64,000 nucleotides of DNA. Source: Anomaloglossus baeobatrachus. Taxonomy: Eukaryota > Chordata > Amphibia > Anura > Aromobatidae. The notes under the pieces are model-generated. The model was given only the letters and a program-made list of their open reading frames with translations. It did no database searches and was not told the DNA's origin. The DNA is taken from positions 129,495,089 through 129,559,088 of the forward strand of contig NC_134364.1 in assembly GCF_048569485.1 (NCBI RefSeq), read 5' to 3'. Made by a program: the position numbers and the translations under genes. This document shows positions 22,025 through 35,668 of the stretch, one piece after another. Each line of letters begins with the position of its first letter. The stretch's first letter is position 1.

Positions 22025-25000
22025 TGCTGCACAGTACCACATCTACATCAAAAAGTGCCACTTCTCCTGTCCTGTATACTGGGTGTAATCCTCAGTATCT
22101 GTATTATTCTGTATATATACACTGCACAGTACCACTTCTCCTGTCCTGTATACTTGGTGTAATCCTCAGCATCTGTATTATTCTGTATATATACACTGCA
22201 CAGCACCACTTCTCCTGTCCTGTATACTGGGTGTAATCCTCAGTATCTGTATTATTCTGTATATACACTGCACAGTACCACTTCTCCTGTCCTGTATACT
22301 GGGTGTAATCCTCAGTATCTGTATTATTCTGTATATATACACTGCACAGTACCACTTCTCCTGTCCTGTATACTGGGTGTAATCCTCAGTGTCTGTATTA
22401 TTCTGTATATATACACTGCACAGTACCACTTCTCCTGTCCTGTATACTGGGTGTAATCCTCAGTATCTGTATTATTCTGTATATATACACTGCACAGTAC
22501 CACTTCTCCTGTCCTGTATACTGGGTGTAATCCTCAGTATCTGTATTATTCTGTATATATACACTGCACAGTACCACTTCTCCTGTCCTGTATACTGGGT
22601 GTAATCCTCAGTATCTGTATTATTCTGTATATATACACTGCACAGTACCACTTCTCCTGTCCTGTATACTGGGTGTAATCCTCAGTATCTGTATTATTCT
22701 GTATATATACACTGCACAGTACCACTTCTCCTGTCCTGTATACTGGGTGTAATCCTCAGTACCTGTATTATTCTGTATATATACACTGCACAGTACCACT
22801 TCTCCTGTCCTGTATACTGGGTGTAATCCTCAGTATCTGTATTATTCTGTATATATACACTGCACAGTACCACTTCTCCTGTCCTGTATACTGGGTGTAA
22901 TCCTCAGTATCTGTATTATTCTGTATATATACACTGCACAGTACCACTTCTCCTGTCCTGTATACTGGGTGTAATCCTCAGTATCTGTATTATTCTGTAT
23001 ATATACACTGCACAGTACCACTTCTCCTGTCCTGTATACTGGGTGTAATCCTCAGTATCTGTATTATTCTGTATATATACACTGCACAGTACCACTTCTC
23101 CTGTCCTGTATACTGGGTGTAATCCTCAGTATCTGTATTATTCTGTATATATACACTGCACAGTACCACTTCTCCTGTCCTGTATACTGGGTGTAATCCT
23201 CAGTATCTGTATTATTCTGTATATATACACTGCACAGTACCACTTCTCCTGTCCTGTATACTGGGTGTAATCCTCAGTACCTGTATTATTCTGTATATAT
23301 ACACTGCACAGTACCACTTCTCCTGTCCTGTATACTGGGTGTAATCCTCAGTACCTGTATTATTCTGTATATATACACTGCACAGTACCAATTCTCCTGT
23401 CCTGTATACTGGGTATAATCCTTAGTATCTGTATTATTATGTATATACACTGCACAGTACCACTTCTCCTGTCCTGTATACTGAGTGTAATCCTCGGTAT
23501 CTGTATTATTCTGTATATACACACTGCACAGTACCACTTCTCCTGTCCTGTATACTGGGTGTAATCCTCGGTATCTGTATTATTCTGTATATATACACTG
23601 CACAGTACCACTTCTCCTGTCCTGTATACTGGGTGTAATCCTCAGTATCTGTATTATTCTGTATATATACACTGCACAGTACCACTTCTCCTGTCCTGTA
23701 TACTGTGTGTAATCCTCAGTATCTGTATTATTCTGTATACATACACTGCACAGTACCACTTCTCCTGTCCTGTATACTGGGTGTAATCCTCAGTATCTGT
23801 ATTATTCTGTATATATACACTGCACAGTGCCACTTCTCCTGTCCTGTATACTGGGTGTAATCCTCAGTATCTGTATTATTCTGTATATATACACTGCACA
23901 GTACCACTTCTCCTGTCCTGTATACTGGGTGTAATCCTCAGTATCTGTATTATTCTGTATATATACACTGCACAGTACCACTTCTCCTGTCCTGTATACT
24001 GGGTGTAATCCTCAGTACCTGTATTCTGTATATATACACTGCACAGTGCCACTTCTCCTGTCCTGTATACTGGATGTAATCCTCAGTATCTGTATTATTC
24101 TGTATGTATACACTGCACAGTACCACTTCTCCTGTCCTGTATACTGGGTGTAATCCTCAGTATCTGTATTATTCTGTATATATACACTGCACAGTACCAC
24201 TTCTCCTGTCCTGTATACTGGGTGTAATCCTCAGTACCTGTATTATTCTGTATATATACACTGCACAGTACCACTTCTCCTGTCCTGTATACTGGGTGTA
24301 ATCCTCAGTACCTGTATTATTCTGTATATATACACTGCACAGTACCACTTCTCCTGTCCTGTATACTGGGTGTAATCCTCAGTACCTGTATTATTCTGTA
24401 TATATACACTGCACAGTACCACTTCTCCTGTCCTGTATACTGGGTGTAATCCTCGGTATCTGTATTATTCTGTATATATACACTGCACAGTACCACTTCT
24501 CCTGTCCTGTATACTGGGTGTAATCCTCGGTATCTGTATTATTCTGTATATATACACTGCGCAGTACCACTTCTCCTGTCCTGTATACTGGGTGTAATCC
24601 TCAGTATCTGTATTATTCTGTATATATACAGTGCACAGTACCACTTCTCCTGTCCTGTATACTGGGTGTAATCCTCGGTACCTGTATTATTCTGTATATA
24701 TACACTGCGCAGTACCACTTCTCCTGTCCTGTATACTGGGTGTAATCCTCAGTATCTGTATTATTCTGTATATATACAGTGCACAGTACCACTTCTCCTG
24801 TCCTGTATACTGGGTGTAATCCTCGGTATCTGTATTATTCTGTGTATATATACACTGCACAGTACCACTTCTCCTGTCCTGTATACTGGGTGTAATCCTC
24901 AGTGTCTGTATTATTCTGTATATATACACTGCACAGTACCACTTCTCCTGTCCTGTATACTGGGTGTAATCCTCAGTACCTGTATTATTCTGTATATATA

Positions 25001-28000
25001 CACTGCACAGTACCACTTCTCCTGTCCTGTATACTGGGTGTAATCCTCAGTGTCTGTATTATCCTGTATGTATACACTGCACAGTACCACTTCTCCTGTC
25101 CTGTATACTGGGTGTAATCCTCGGTATCTGTATTATTCTGTATATATACACTGCACAGTACCACTTCTCCTGTCCTGTATACTGGGTGTAATCCTCAGTA
25201 TCTGTATTGTTCTGTATATATACACTGCACAGTACCACTTCTCCTGTCCTGTATACTGGGTGTAATCCTCAGTATCTGTATTATTCTGTATATATACAGT
25301 GCACAGTACCACTTCTCCTGTCCTGTATACTGGGTGTAATCCTCAGTATCTGTATTATTCTGTATATATACACTGCACAGTACCACTTCTCCTGTCCTGT
25401 ATACTGGGTGTAATCCTCAGTATCTGTATTATTCTGTATATATACACTGCACAGTACCACTTCTCCTGTCTTGTATACTGGGTGTAATCCTCAGTATCTG
25501 TATTATTCTGTATATATACACTGCACAGTACCACTTCTCCTGTCCTGTATACTGGGTGTAATCCTCAGTATCTGTATTATTCTGTATATATACAGTGCAC
25601 AGTACCACTTCTCCTGTCCTGTATACTGGGTGTAATCCTCAGTATCTGTATTATTCTGTATATATACACTGCACAGTACCACTTCTCCTGTCCTGTATAC
25701 TGGGTGTAATCCTCAGTATCTGTATTGTTCTGTATATATACACTGCACAGTACCACTTCTCCTGTCCTGTATACTGGGTGTAATCCTCAGTATCTGTATT
25801 ATTCTGTATATATACAGTGCACAGTACCACTTCTCCTGTCCTGTATACTGGGTGTAATCCTCAGTATCTGTATTATTCTGTATATATACACTGCACAGTA
25901 CCACTTCTCCTGTCCTGTATACTGGGTGTAATCCTCAGTATCTGTATTATTCTGTATATATACACTGCACAGTACCACTTCTCCTGTCCTGTATACTGGG
26001 TGTAATCCTCAGTATCTGTATTGTTCTGTATATATACACTGCACAGTACCACTTCTCCTGTCCTGTATACTGGGTGTAATCCTCAGTATCTGTATTGTTC
26101 TGTATATATACACTGCACAGTACCACTTCTCCTGTCCTGTATACTGGGTGTAATCCTCAGTATCTGTATTATTCTGTATATATACAGTGCACAGTACCAC
26201 TTCTCCTGTCCTGTATACTGGGTGTAATCCTCAGTACCTGTATTATTCTGTATATATACACTGCACAGTACCACTTCTCCTGTCTTGTATACTGGGTGTA
26301 ATCCTCAGTATCTGTATTATTCTGTATATATACACTGCACAGTACCACTTCTCCTGTCCTGTATACTGGGTGTAATCCTCAGTATCTGTATTATTCTGTA
26401 TATATACACTGCACAGTACCACTTCTCCTGTCCTGTATACTGGGTGTAATCCTCAGTGTCTGTATTATTCTGTATATATACACTGCACAGTACCACTTCT
26501 CCTGTCCTGTATACTGGGTGTAATCCTCAGTATCTGTATTATTCTGTATATATACACTGCACAGTACCACTTCTCCTGTCCTGTATACTGGGTGTAATCC
26601 TCAGTATCTGTATTATTCTGTATATATACACTGCACAGTACCACTTCTCCTGTCCTGTATACTGGGTGTAATCCTCAGTATCTGTATTATTCTGTATATA
26701 TACACTGCACAGTACCACTTCTCCTGTCCTGTATACTGGGTGTAATCCTCAGTATCTGTATTATTCTGTATATATACACTGCACAGTACCACTTCTCCTG
26801 TCCTGTATACTGGGTGTAATCCTCAGTACCTGTATTATTCTGTATATATACACTGCACAGTACCACTTCTCCTGTCCTGTATACTGGGTGTAATCCTCAG
26901 TATCTGTATTATTCTGTATATATACACTGCACAGTACCACTTCTCCTGTCCTGTATACTGGGTGTAATCCTCAGTATCTGTATTATTCTGTATATATACA
27001 CTGCACAGTACCACTTCTCCTGTCCTGTATACTGGGTGTAATCCTCAGTATCTGTATTATTCTGTATATATACACTGCACAGTACCACTTCTCCTGTCCT
27101 GTATACTGGGTGTAATCCTCAGTATCTGTATTATTCTGTATATATACACTGCACAGTACCACTTCTCCTGTCCTGTATACTGGGTGTAATCCTCAGTATC
27201 TGTATTATTCTGTATATATACACTGCACAGTACCACTTCTCCTGTCCTGTATACTGGGTGTAATCCTCAGTATCTGTATTATTCTGTATATATACACTGC
27301 ACAGTACCACTTCTCCTGTCCTGTATACTGGGTGTAATCCTCAGTACCTGTATTATTCTGTATATATACACTGCACAGTACCACTTCTCCTGTCCTGTAT
27401 ACTGGGTGTAATCCTCAGTACCTGTATTATTCTGTATATATACACTGCACAGTACCAATTCTCCTGTCCTGTATACTGGGTATAATCCTTAGTATCTGTA
27501 TTATTATGTATATACACTGCACAGTACCACTTCTCCTGTCCTGTATACTGAGTGTAATCCTCGGTATCTGTATTATTCTGTATATACACACTGCACAGTA
27601 CCACTTCTCCTGTCCTGTATACTGGGTGTAATCCTCGGTATCTGTATTATTCTGTATATATACACTGCACAGTACCACTTCTCCTGTCCTGTATACTGGG
27701 TGTAATCCTCAGTATCTGTATTATTCTGTATATATACACTGCACAGTACCACTTCTCCTGTCCTGTATACTGTGTGTAATCCTCAGTATCTGTATTATTC
27801 TGTATACATACACTGCACAGTACCACTTCTCCTGTCCTGTATACTGGGTGTAATCCTCAGTATCTGTATTATTCTGTATATATACACTGCACAGTGCCAC
27901 TTCTCCTGTCCTGTATACTGGGTGTAATCCTCAGTATCTGTATTATTCTGTATATATACACTGCACAGTACCACTTCTCCTGTCCTGTATACTGGGTGTA

Positions 28001-31000
28001 ATCCTCAGTATCTGTATTATTCTGTATATATACACTGCACAGTACCACTTCTCCTGTCCTGTATACTGGGTGTAATCCTCAGTACCTGTATTCTGTATAT
28101 ATACACTGCACAGTGCCACTTCTCCTGTCCTGTATACTGGATGTAATCCTCAGTATCTGTATTATTCTGTATGTATACACTGCACAGTACCACTTCTCCT
28201 GTCCTGTATACTGGGTGTAATCCTCAGTATCTGTATTATTCTGTATATATACACTGCACAGTACCACTTCTCCTGTCCTGTATACTGGGTGTAATCCTCA
28301 GTACCTGTATTATTCTGTATATATACACTGCACAGTACCACTTCTCCTGTCCTGTATACTGGGTGTAATCCTCAGTACCTGTATTATTCTGTATATATAC
28401 ACTGCACAGTACCACTTCTCCTGTCCTGTATACTGGGTGTAATCCTCAGTACCTGTATTATTCTGTATATATACACTGCACAGTACCACTTCTCCTGTCC
28501 TGTATACTGGGTGTAATCCTCGGTATCTGTATTATTCTGTATATATACACTGCACAGTACCACTTCTCCTGTCCTGTATACTGGGTGTAATCCTCGGTAT
28601 CTGTATTATTCTGTATATATACACTGCGCAGTACCACTTCTCCTGTCCTGTATACTGGGTGTAATCCTCAGTATCTGTATTATTCTGTATATATACAGTG
28701 CACAGTACCACTTCTCCTGTCCTGTATACTGGGTGTAATCCTCGGTACCTGTATTATTCTGTATATATACACTGCGCAGTACCACTTCTCCTGTCCTGTA
28801 TACTGGGTGTAATCCTCAGTATCTGTATTATTCTGTATATATACAGTGCACAGTACCACTTCTCCTGTCCTGTATACTGGGTGTAATCCTCGGTATCTGT
28901 ATTATTCTGTGTATATATACACTGCACAGTACCACTTCTCCTGTCCTGTATACTGGGTGTAATCCTCAGTGTCTGTATTATTCTGTATATATACACTGCA
29001 CAGTACCACTTCTCCTGTCCTGTATACTGGGTGTAATCCTCAGTGTCTGTATTATTCTGTATATATACACTGCACAGTACCACTTCTCCTGTCCTGTATA
29101 CTGGGTGTAATCCTCAGTACCTGTATTATTCTGTATATATACACTGCACAGTACCACTTCTCCTGTCCTGTATACTGGGTGTAATCCTCAGTGTCTGTAT
29201 TATCCTGTATGTATACACTGCACAGTACCACTTCTCCTGTCCTGTATACTGGGTGTAATCCTCGGTATCTGTATTATTCTGTATATATACACTGCACAGT
29301 ACCACTTCTCCTGTCCTGTATACTGGGTGTAATCCTCAGTATCTGTATTGTTCTGTATATATACACTGCACAGTACCACTTCTCCTGTCCTGTATACTGG
29401 GTGTAATCCTCAGTATCTGTATTATTCTGTATATATACAGTGCACAGTACCACTTCTCCTGTCCTGTATACTGGGTGTAATCCTCAGTATCTGTATTATT
29501 CTGTATATATACACTGCACAGTACCACTTCTCCTGTCTTGTATACTGGGTGTAATCCTCAGTATCTGTATTATTCTGTATATATACACTGCACAGTACCA
29601 CTTCTCCTGTCCTGTATACTGGGTGTAATCCTCAGTATCTGTATTATTCTGTATATATACAGTGCACAGTACCACTTCTCCTGTCCTGTATACTGGGTGT
29701 AATCCTCAGTATCTGTATTATTCTGTATATATACACTGCACAGTACCACTTCTCCTGTCCTGTATACTGGGTGTAATCCTCAGTATCTGTATTGTTCTGT
29801 ATATATACACTGCACAGTACCACTTCTCCTGTCCTGTATACTGGGTGTAATCCTCAGTATCTGTATTATTCTGTATATATACAGTGCACAGTACCACTTC
29901 TCCTGTCCTGTATACTGGGTGTAATCCTCAGTATCTGTATTATTCTGTATATATACACTGCACAGTACCACTTCTCCTGTCCTGTATACTGGGTGTAATC
30001 CTCAGTATCTGTATTATTCTGTATATATACACTGCACAGTACCACTTCTCCTGTCCTGTATACTGGGTGTAATCCTCAGTATCTGTATTGTTCTGTATAT
30101 ATACACTGCACAGTACCACTTCTCCTGTCCTGTATACTGGGTGTAATCCTCAGTATCTGTATTGTTCTGTATATATACACTGCACAGTACCACTTCTCCT
30201 GTCCTGTATACTGGGTGTAATCCTCAGTATCTGTATTATTCTGTATATATACAGTGCACAGTACCACTTCTCCTGTCCTGTATACTGGGTGTAATCCTCA
30301 GTACCTGTATTATTCTGTATATATACACTGCACAGTACCACTTCTCCTGTCTTGTATACTGGGTGTAATCCTCAGTATCTGTATTATTCTGTATATATAC
30401 ACTGCACAGTACCACTTCTCCTGTCCTGTATACTGGGTGTAATCCTCAGTATCTGTATTATTCTGTATATATACACTGCACAGTACCACTTCTCCTGTCC
30501 TGTATACTGGGTGTAATCCTCAGTATCTGTATTATTCTGTATATATACAGTGCACAGTACCACTTCTCCTGTCCTGTATACTGGGTGTGATCCTCAGTAT
30601 CTGTATTATTCTGTATATATACACTGCACAGTACCACTTCTTCTGTCCTGTATACTGGGTGTAATCCTCAGTATCTGTATTATTCTGTATATATACACTG
30701 CACAGTACCACTTCTCCTGTCCTGTATACTGGGTGTAATCCTCAGTACCTGTATTATTCTGTATATATACACTGCACAGTACCACTTCTCCTGTCCTGTA
30801 TACTGGGTGTAATCCTCAGTATCTGTATTATTCTGTATATATACACTGCACAGTACCACTTCTCCTGTCCTGTATACTGGGTGTAATCCTCAGTATCTGT
30901 ATTATTCTGTATATATACAGTGCACAGTACCACTTCTCCTGTCCTGTATACTGGGTGTAATCCTCAGTATCTGTATTATTCTGTATATATACACTGCACA

Positions 31001-31358
31001 GTACCACTTCTCCTGTCTTGTATACTGGGTGTAATCCTCAGTACCTGTATTATTCTGTATATATACACTGCACAGTACCACTTCTCCTGTCCTGTATACT
31101 GGGTGTAATCCTCAGTATCTGTATTATTCTGTATATATACAGTGCACAGTGCCACTTCTCCTGTCCTGTATACTGGGTGTAATCCTCAGTATCTGTATTA
31201 TTCTGTATATATACACTGCACAGTACCACTTCTCCTGTCCTGTATACTGGGTGTAATCCTCAGTATCTGTATTATTCTGTATATACACTGCACAGTACCA
31301 CTTCTCCTGTCCTGTATCCTGGGTGTAATCCTCAGTATCTGTATTATTCTGTATATAT
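22025..31358. repeat. Minisatellite, 74-bp unit, about 126 copies (main block)
   Basis: The unit runs CAGTACCACTTCTCCTGTCC, TGTATACTGGGTGTAATCCT, CAGTATCTGTATTATTCTGT, ATATATACACTGCA. Copies differ by a few recurrent point variants. A large duplication is visible: variant patterns at about 23286-26375 recur at 27353-30442 with an offset of 4067 bp (locally 4141, one unit more). The sense strand carries several TGT per unit, including TGTATATA. The array is cut by an LTR element at 31359 and continues at 34675. Confidence 0.97.
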
Positions 31359-32087
31359 TGTCACGCTCCTGGTGTCCCAGCAGCCCTCCTTACCCACTGA
31401 GCCGGTTCCTGCATCGCACCACCGCTCCATACCCACTGATCCAGTCGTACCTGCATTGCACCACCGCTCTGTACCCACTGATCCAGTCGCACCTGCATCG
31501 CACCACCGCTCCGTACCCACTGATCCAGTCACACCTGCATCGCACCACCGCTCCGTACTCACTGATCCGGCCTCACCGTCATTGCACTGCTCCTTACCCA
31601 CTGATCCACTCCACGTGTCCACCGGTCATGGCTGCCGCTCCCGCTCGTGCTCCCCTGAGTCCTGCTCCTGGTCTCAGGAGTCTGACTCTGAGTATTAGCC
31701 TCATGCCTCTGTATAGGACCAGGCCGCGCCCACTCTCCTGGTTTTATGGACCCAGCACACCTGAAGCAGGATGTGACATACGGCTGTGCTGGGTATATAA
31801 GACTGGCCTTTCCATAGGGGCGTTGCCTGATCAACGTGTCTAGAAGCTTTGTCTTTTGTGCTAGGTGCTCAGGCCCCCTGGTGCCGTGTCCTGTAGACTC
31901 CTTGTCTTTGCTCCCTGGTACCTGTGCCTGTTTCCTTACCGTCCTGAAGAACTCTGTGACTCTGCTGACCTGGTTATACCTGTCCCTGCCACGCCAGTGC
32001 TCCGGCTGCCGTGTACCCTGCCCCCCGGTGGGATAATCGGTCCAGTGGATCCACCTCCTGGGCCCATCAGTCCTCCCGGTCCTGACA
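31359..32087 (+). repeat. 5' LTR of the Sushi-like element
   Basis: It starts TGTCACGCTCC and ends CCTGACA, 729 bp. It contains four copies of a 42-bp internal tandem repeat (CACTGATCCAGT, CACCACCGCTC) at about 31410-31580 and a TATA-type GGTATATAA near 31792-31800. Confidence 0.92.
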
Positions 32088-32100
32088 GTTTGATCAGGCC

Positions 32101-33947
32101 ATGGATCCCGCTGGAGCACAAACATCTGAGCTGGCCGAACTACGCCAGGAACTGGTGCAACAGCGTGACACCTTACACCGGATGCTGAAATTCCTGGCGT
32201 CCATGGACCACCGGTTATATACACTGCAGACCGCTGCCTCGTCTGAGTCCACGCAGCAACCAGTCTCCGGCTCCGAACTTGTTTCCGCCACGGCCTCGCA
32301 ACTTCGCCTCGCTGCTCCGCCTCGCTATGCAGGGGATCCCAAGTCCTGCCGCGGCTTCTTGAATCAGTGCTCCCTGCATTTCAAGTTGCTTCCTCATTTG
32401 TTTGTCTCAGACCAGGCCAAGGTGGCATTCCTGATGTCACACTTGGAAGGCGAAGCTCTAGCCTGGATTAACCCCCTGTGGGAGAATGAGGATCCAATGA
32501 CAACTAACATCCGGGAATTCTTGCACGCTTTCCGAAGTATATTCGATGAACCCGGACGTACCACCACAGTGACCTCTTCGCTCCTCCGGCTACGCCAAGG
32601 GACCCTGACCGTCGGCCAATACGCCATCCAGTTCCGCACGCTCGCCTCTGAGCTGGGCTGGAACAATGAGGCCTTGACGGCGGCCTTTTGGGAAGGACTC
32701 TCTGGCCGCGTCAAAGACGAGCTTGCTGGCCGTGACGTTCCACGCACCTTGGACGCTTTAATATCCTTAGCCACCCGGATTGACCTCCGTTTCCAGGAGC
32801 GAACCAAAGAGGTATTCCGGGAGAAGCAACCACCCCGTCACGCCTTGTCCCCGCAGAGGCCTACCGCTCCTTTGCCCCTGCCTTCCTGTGACATGTTTCC
32901 GGAACCCATGCAAATTGACCGACTGAACCAAGCCAAGCAACGCCGTGCAGAACGGCTCGCCCTGGGCCTGTGCTTCTATTGTGGAGACGGGTCACACATG
33001 CTTCGGACATGCCCTGAGAAACCTGGTAGACCCCAGCCCCAAGGGATGGTGGGGACCGCTACCCTTGGCACCGGAATCCCCTCCGTTCCACTTACAAAGA
33101 CTGTCCAGGTGACGACGAAGAAGACCAGGTTCACAGCAGAGGCCCACATCGATTCTGGGGCAGCGGCTAATTTCATACACCAGTCTGCAGTGGACCGATA
33201 CCAGGTACCTGTGATCCCGCTTGCCAAGCCCCTCTGGTTCGCCTCCGTGGACGGCAAACTGCTATACGAACCTGTCCGATATACCACTGAACCACTGAGA
33301 CTCCAGGTTGGCACTTTGCATACTGAGACCATCACCTTTTATGTGATCCCGAGGATGGCTCCTGAGCTCCTGTTGGGCCTACCCTGGCTTCAACTCCATG
33401 ACCCTGCCATTAGTTGGCACTCTGGCGCTATTACTCGCTGGGGGTCCTTGTGTCATGACCACTGCCTACAGCCCGTTCCTCGGCCCCTGTCACCTGAGCC
33501 TGCTATGCCGCAGGAAGAAGAGGCGACGACTCAGTCCAGCGGTGTACCACAGCTCCTGGCACTTGTGCCTGTGGTGCCACCGGACCCAGAAGCAGAGTCG
33601 ACGCAGTCCAGCGTCGTTCCACCATCCCTGGCATTTGAGACTTTGGTGCCCCCTGCTACTGAGGATGACACACTATCCTGTACCCGGTCCGAGACGCCCG
33701 AACCGGTCGCCCACGACTCCAGTCCTGCTTCTGACTGTCTTCCCCTATCCGTTGCCGCTGACTTGGGTTCTCCGATACGGGACATAGTGGCCATGAAAAC
33801 GGTCCGGGGTAGGCAGTCCTTCCTGGTCGATTGGGTGGATTGCGGTCCCGAGGCTCGGTCCTGGTTGTCCCAGAAGTACGTTGCTGCCCCTCTTCGGCGC
33901 GCCTACATGTCCCGGCCGCGGGGAGGGGGGCTTCAAGGGGGGGGTAC
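32101..33947 (+). CDS. gag-protease frame of the Sushi-like element
   Basis: The frame opens at an ATG at 32101, only 13 bases after the LTR, and continues past 33947 into the 3' LTR. Visible parts in order are an N-terminal helical segment, a capsid-like region containing GDPKSCRGFLNQC and EGEALAWINPLWE, a CCHC-type knuckle (C-FY-C-GDGS-H-MLRT-C), a retropepsin motif (HIDSGAAANFI) with a later LLGLPWL, and near the end a chromodomain-like stretch (FLVDWVDCGPEARSWL). The capsid motifs are those of Sushi-class Gypsy elements. Polymerase parts are not seen. It is an element gene and not a host gene. Confidence 0.85.
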
Positions 33948-34674
33948 TGTCACGCTCCCGGTGTCCCAGCAGCCCTCCTTACCCACTGAGCCGGTTCCTG
34001 CAACGCACCACCGCTCCATACCCACTGATCCAGTCGCACCTGCATTGCACCACCGCTCTGTACCCACTGATCCAGTCGCACCTGCATCGCACCACCGCTC
34101 CGTACCCACTGATCCAGTCGCACCTGCATCGCACCACCGCTCCGTACTCACTGATCCGGCCTCACCGTCATTGCACTGCTCCTTACCCACTGATCCACTC
34201 CACGTGTCCACCGGTCATGGCTGCCGCTCCCGCTCGTGCTCTCCTGTGTCCTGCTCCTGGTCTCATGAGTCTGACTCTGAGTATTAGCCTCATGCCTCTG
34301 TATAGGACCAGGCCGCGCCCACTCTCCTGGTTTTATGGACCCAGCACACCTGAAGCAGGATGTGACATACGGCTGTGCTGGATATATAAGACTGGCCTTT
34401 CCATAGGGGCGTTGCCTGATCAACGTGTCTGGAAGCTTTGTCTTTTGAGCTAGGTGCTCAGGCCCCCTGGTGCCGTGTCCTGTAGACTCCTTGTCTTTTC
34501 TTCCTGGTACCTGTGCCTGTTTCCTTACCGTCCTGAAGAACTCTGACTCTGCTGACCTGGTTATACCTGTCCCTGCCACGCCAGTGCTCCGGCTGCCGTG
34601 TACCCTGCCCCCCGGTGGGATACTCGGTCCAGTGGATCCACCTCCTGGGCCCATCAGTCCTCCCGGTCCTGACA
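33948..34674 (+). repeat. 3' LTR of the Sushi-like element
   Basis: It starts TGTCACGCTCCC and ends CCTGACA, 727 bp. It is preceded by a purine-rich GGGGAGGGGGGCTTCAAGGG tract that may act as the polypurine tract. It has the same four-copy 42-bp internal repeat as the 5' LTR, and a TATATAA near 34382. Confidence 0.92.
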
Positions 34675-35668
34675 TATATACACTGCACAGTACCTCTTCT
34701 CCTGTCCTGTATACTGGGTGTAATCCTCAGTATCTGTATTATTCTGTATATATACACTGCACAGTACCACTTATCCTGTTCTGTATACTGGGTGTAATCC
34801 TCAGTATCTGTATTATTCTGTGTATATACACTGCACAGTACCACTTCTCCTGTCCTGTATACTGGGTGTAATCCTCAGTATCTGTATTATTCTCTATATA
34901 TACACTGCACAGTACCACTTATCCTGTCCTGTATACTGGGTGTAATCCTCAGTATCTGTATTATTCTGTATATATACACTGCACAGTGCCACTTCTCCTG
35001 TCCTGTATACTGGGTGTAATCCTCAGTATCTGTATTATTCTGTATATATATATACACTGCACAGTACCACTTCTCCTGTCCTGTATACTGGGTGTAATCC
35101 TCAGTACCTGTATTATTCTGTGTATATATACACTGCACAGTACCACTTCTCCTGTCCTGTATACTGGGTGTAATCCTCAGTACCTGTATTATTCTGTGTA
35201 TATATATACACTGCACAGTACCACTTCTCCTGTCCTGTATACTGGGTGTAATCCTCAGTGTCTGTATTATTCTATATATATACACTGCACAGTACCACTT
35301 CTCCTGTCCTGTATACTGGGTGTAATCCTCAGTATCTGTATTATTCTGTATATATACACTGCACAGTACCACTTCTTCTGTCCTGTATACTGGGTGTAAT
35401 CCTCAGTATCTGTATTATTCTGTATATATACACTGCACAGTACCACGTCTCCTGTCCTGTATACTGGGTGTAATCCTCAGTATCTGTATTATTCTGTACA
35501 TATACACTGCACAGTGCCACTTCTCCTGTCCTGTATACTGGGTGTAATCCTCAGTATCTGTATTATTCTGTATATATACACTGCACAGTACCACTTCTCC
35601 TGTCCTGTATACTGAGTGTAATCCTCAGTATCTGTATTCTGTATATATACACTGCACAGTACCACTTC
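34675..35668. repeat. 74-bp minisatellite, right remainder (about 13 copies)
   Basis: It has the same unit as the main block and resumes with TATATACACTGCACAGTACC right behind the LTR element. Several copies have longer (TA)n between CTG and CAC. It ends at about 35668, only about 45 bp before CELF3 exon 2. Confidence 0.96.

Larger units (their letters stand above)
31359..34674 (+). mobile_element. Young Sushi-like Gypsy (chromovirus-type) LTR element, non-autonomous
   Basis: Two LTRs (31359-32087 and 33948-34674) enclose 1860 bp that hold gag, an aspartic protease and a chromodomain-like end. No reverse transcriptase, RNase H or integrase is visible, so it counts as broken and would depend on a relative. 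The target-site duplication TATAT lies at 31354-31358 and 34675-34679, inside a 74-bp repeat unit, so it landed in the existing array. The LTRs differ at about a dozen positions by eye (near 2%), so it is young. The family call rests on the gag, which resembles Sushi-class elements, the relatives of mammalian PEG10/RTL genes. Confidence 0.9.
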
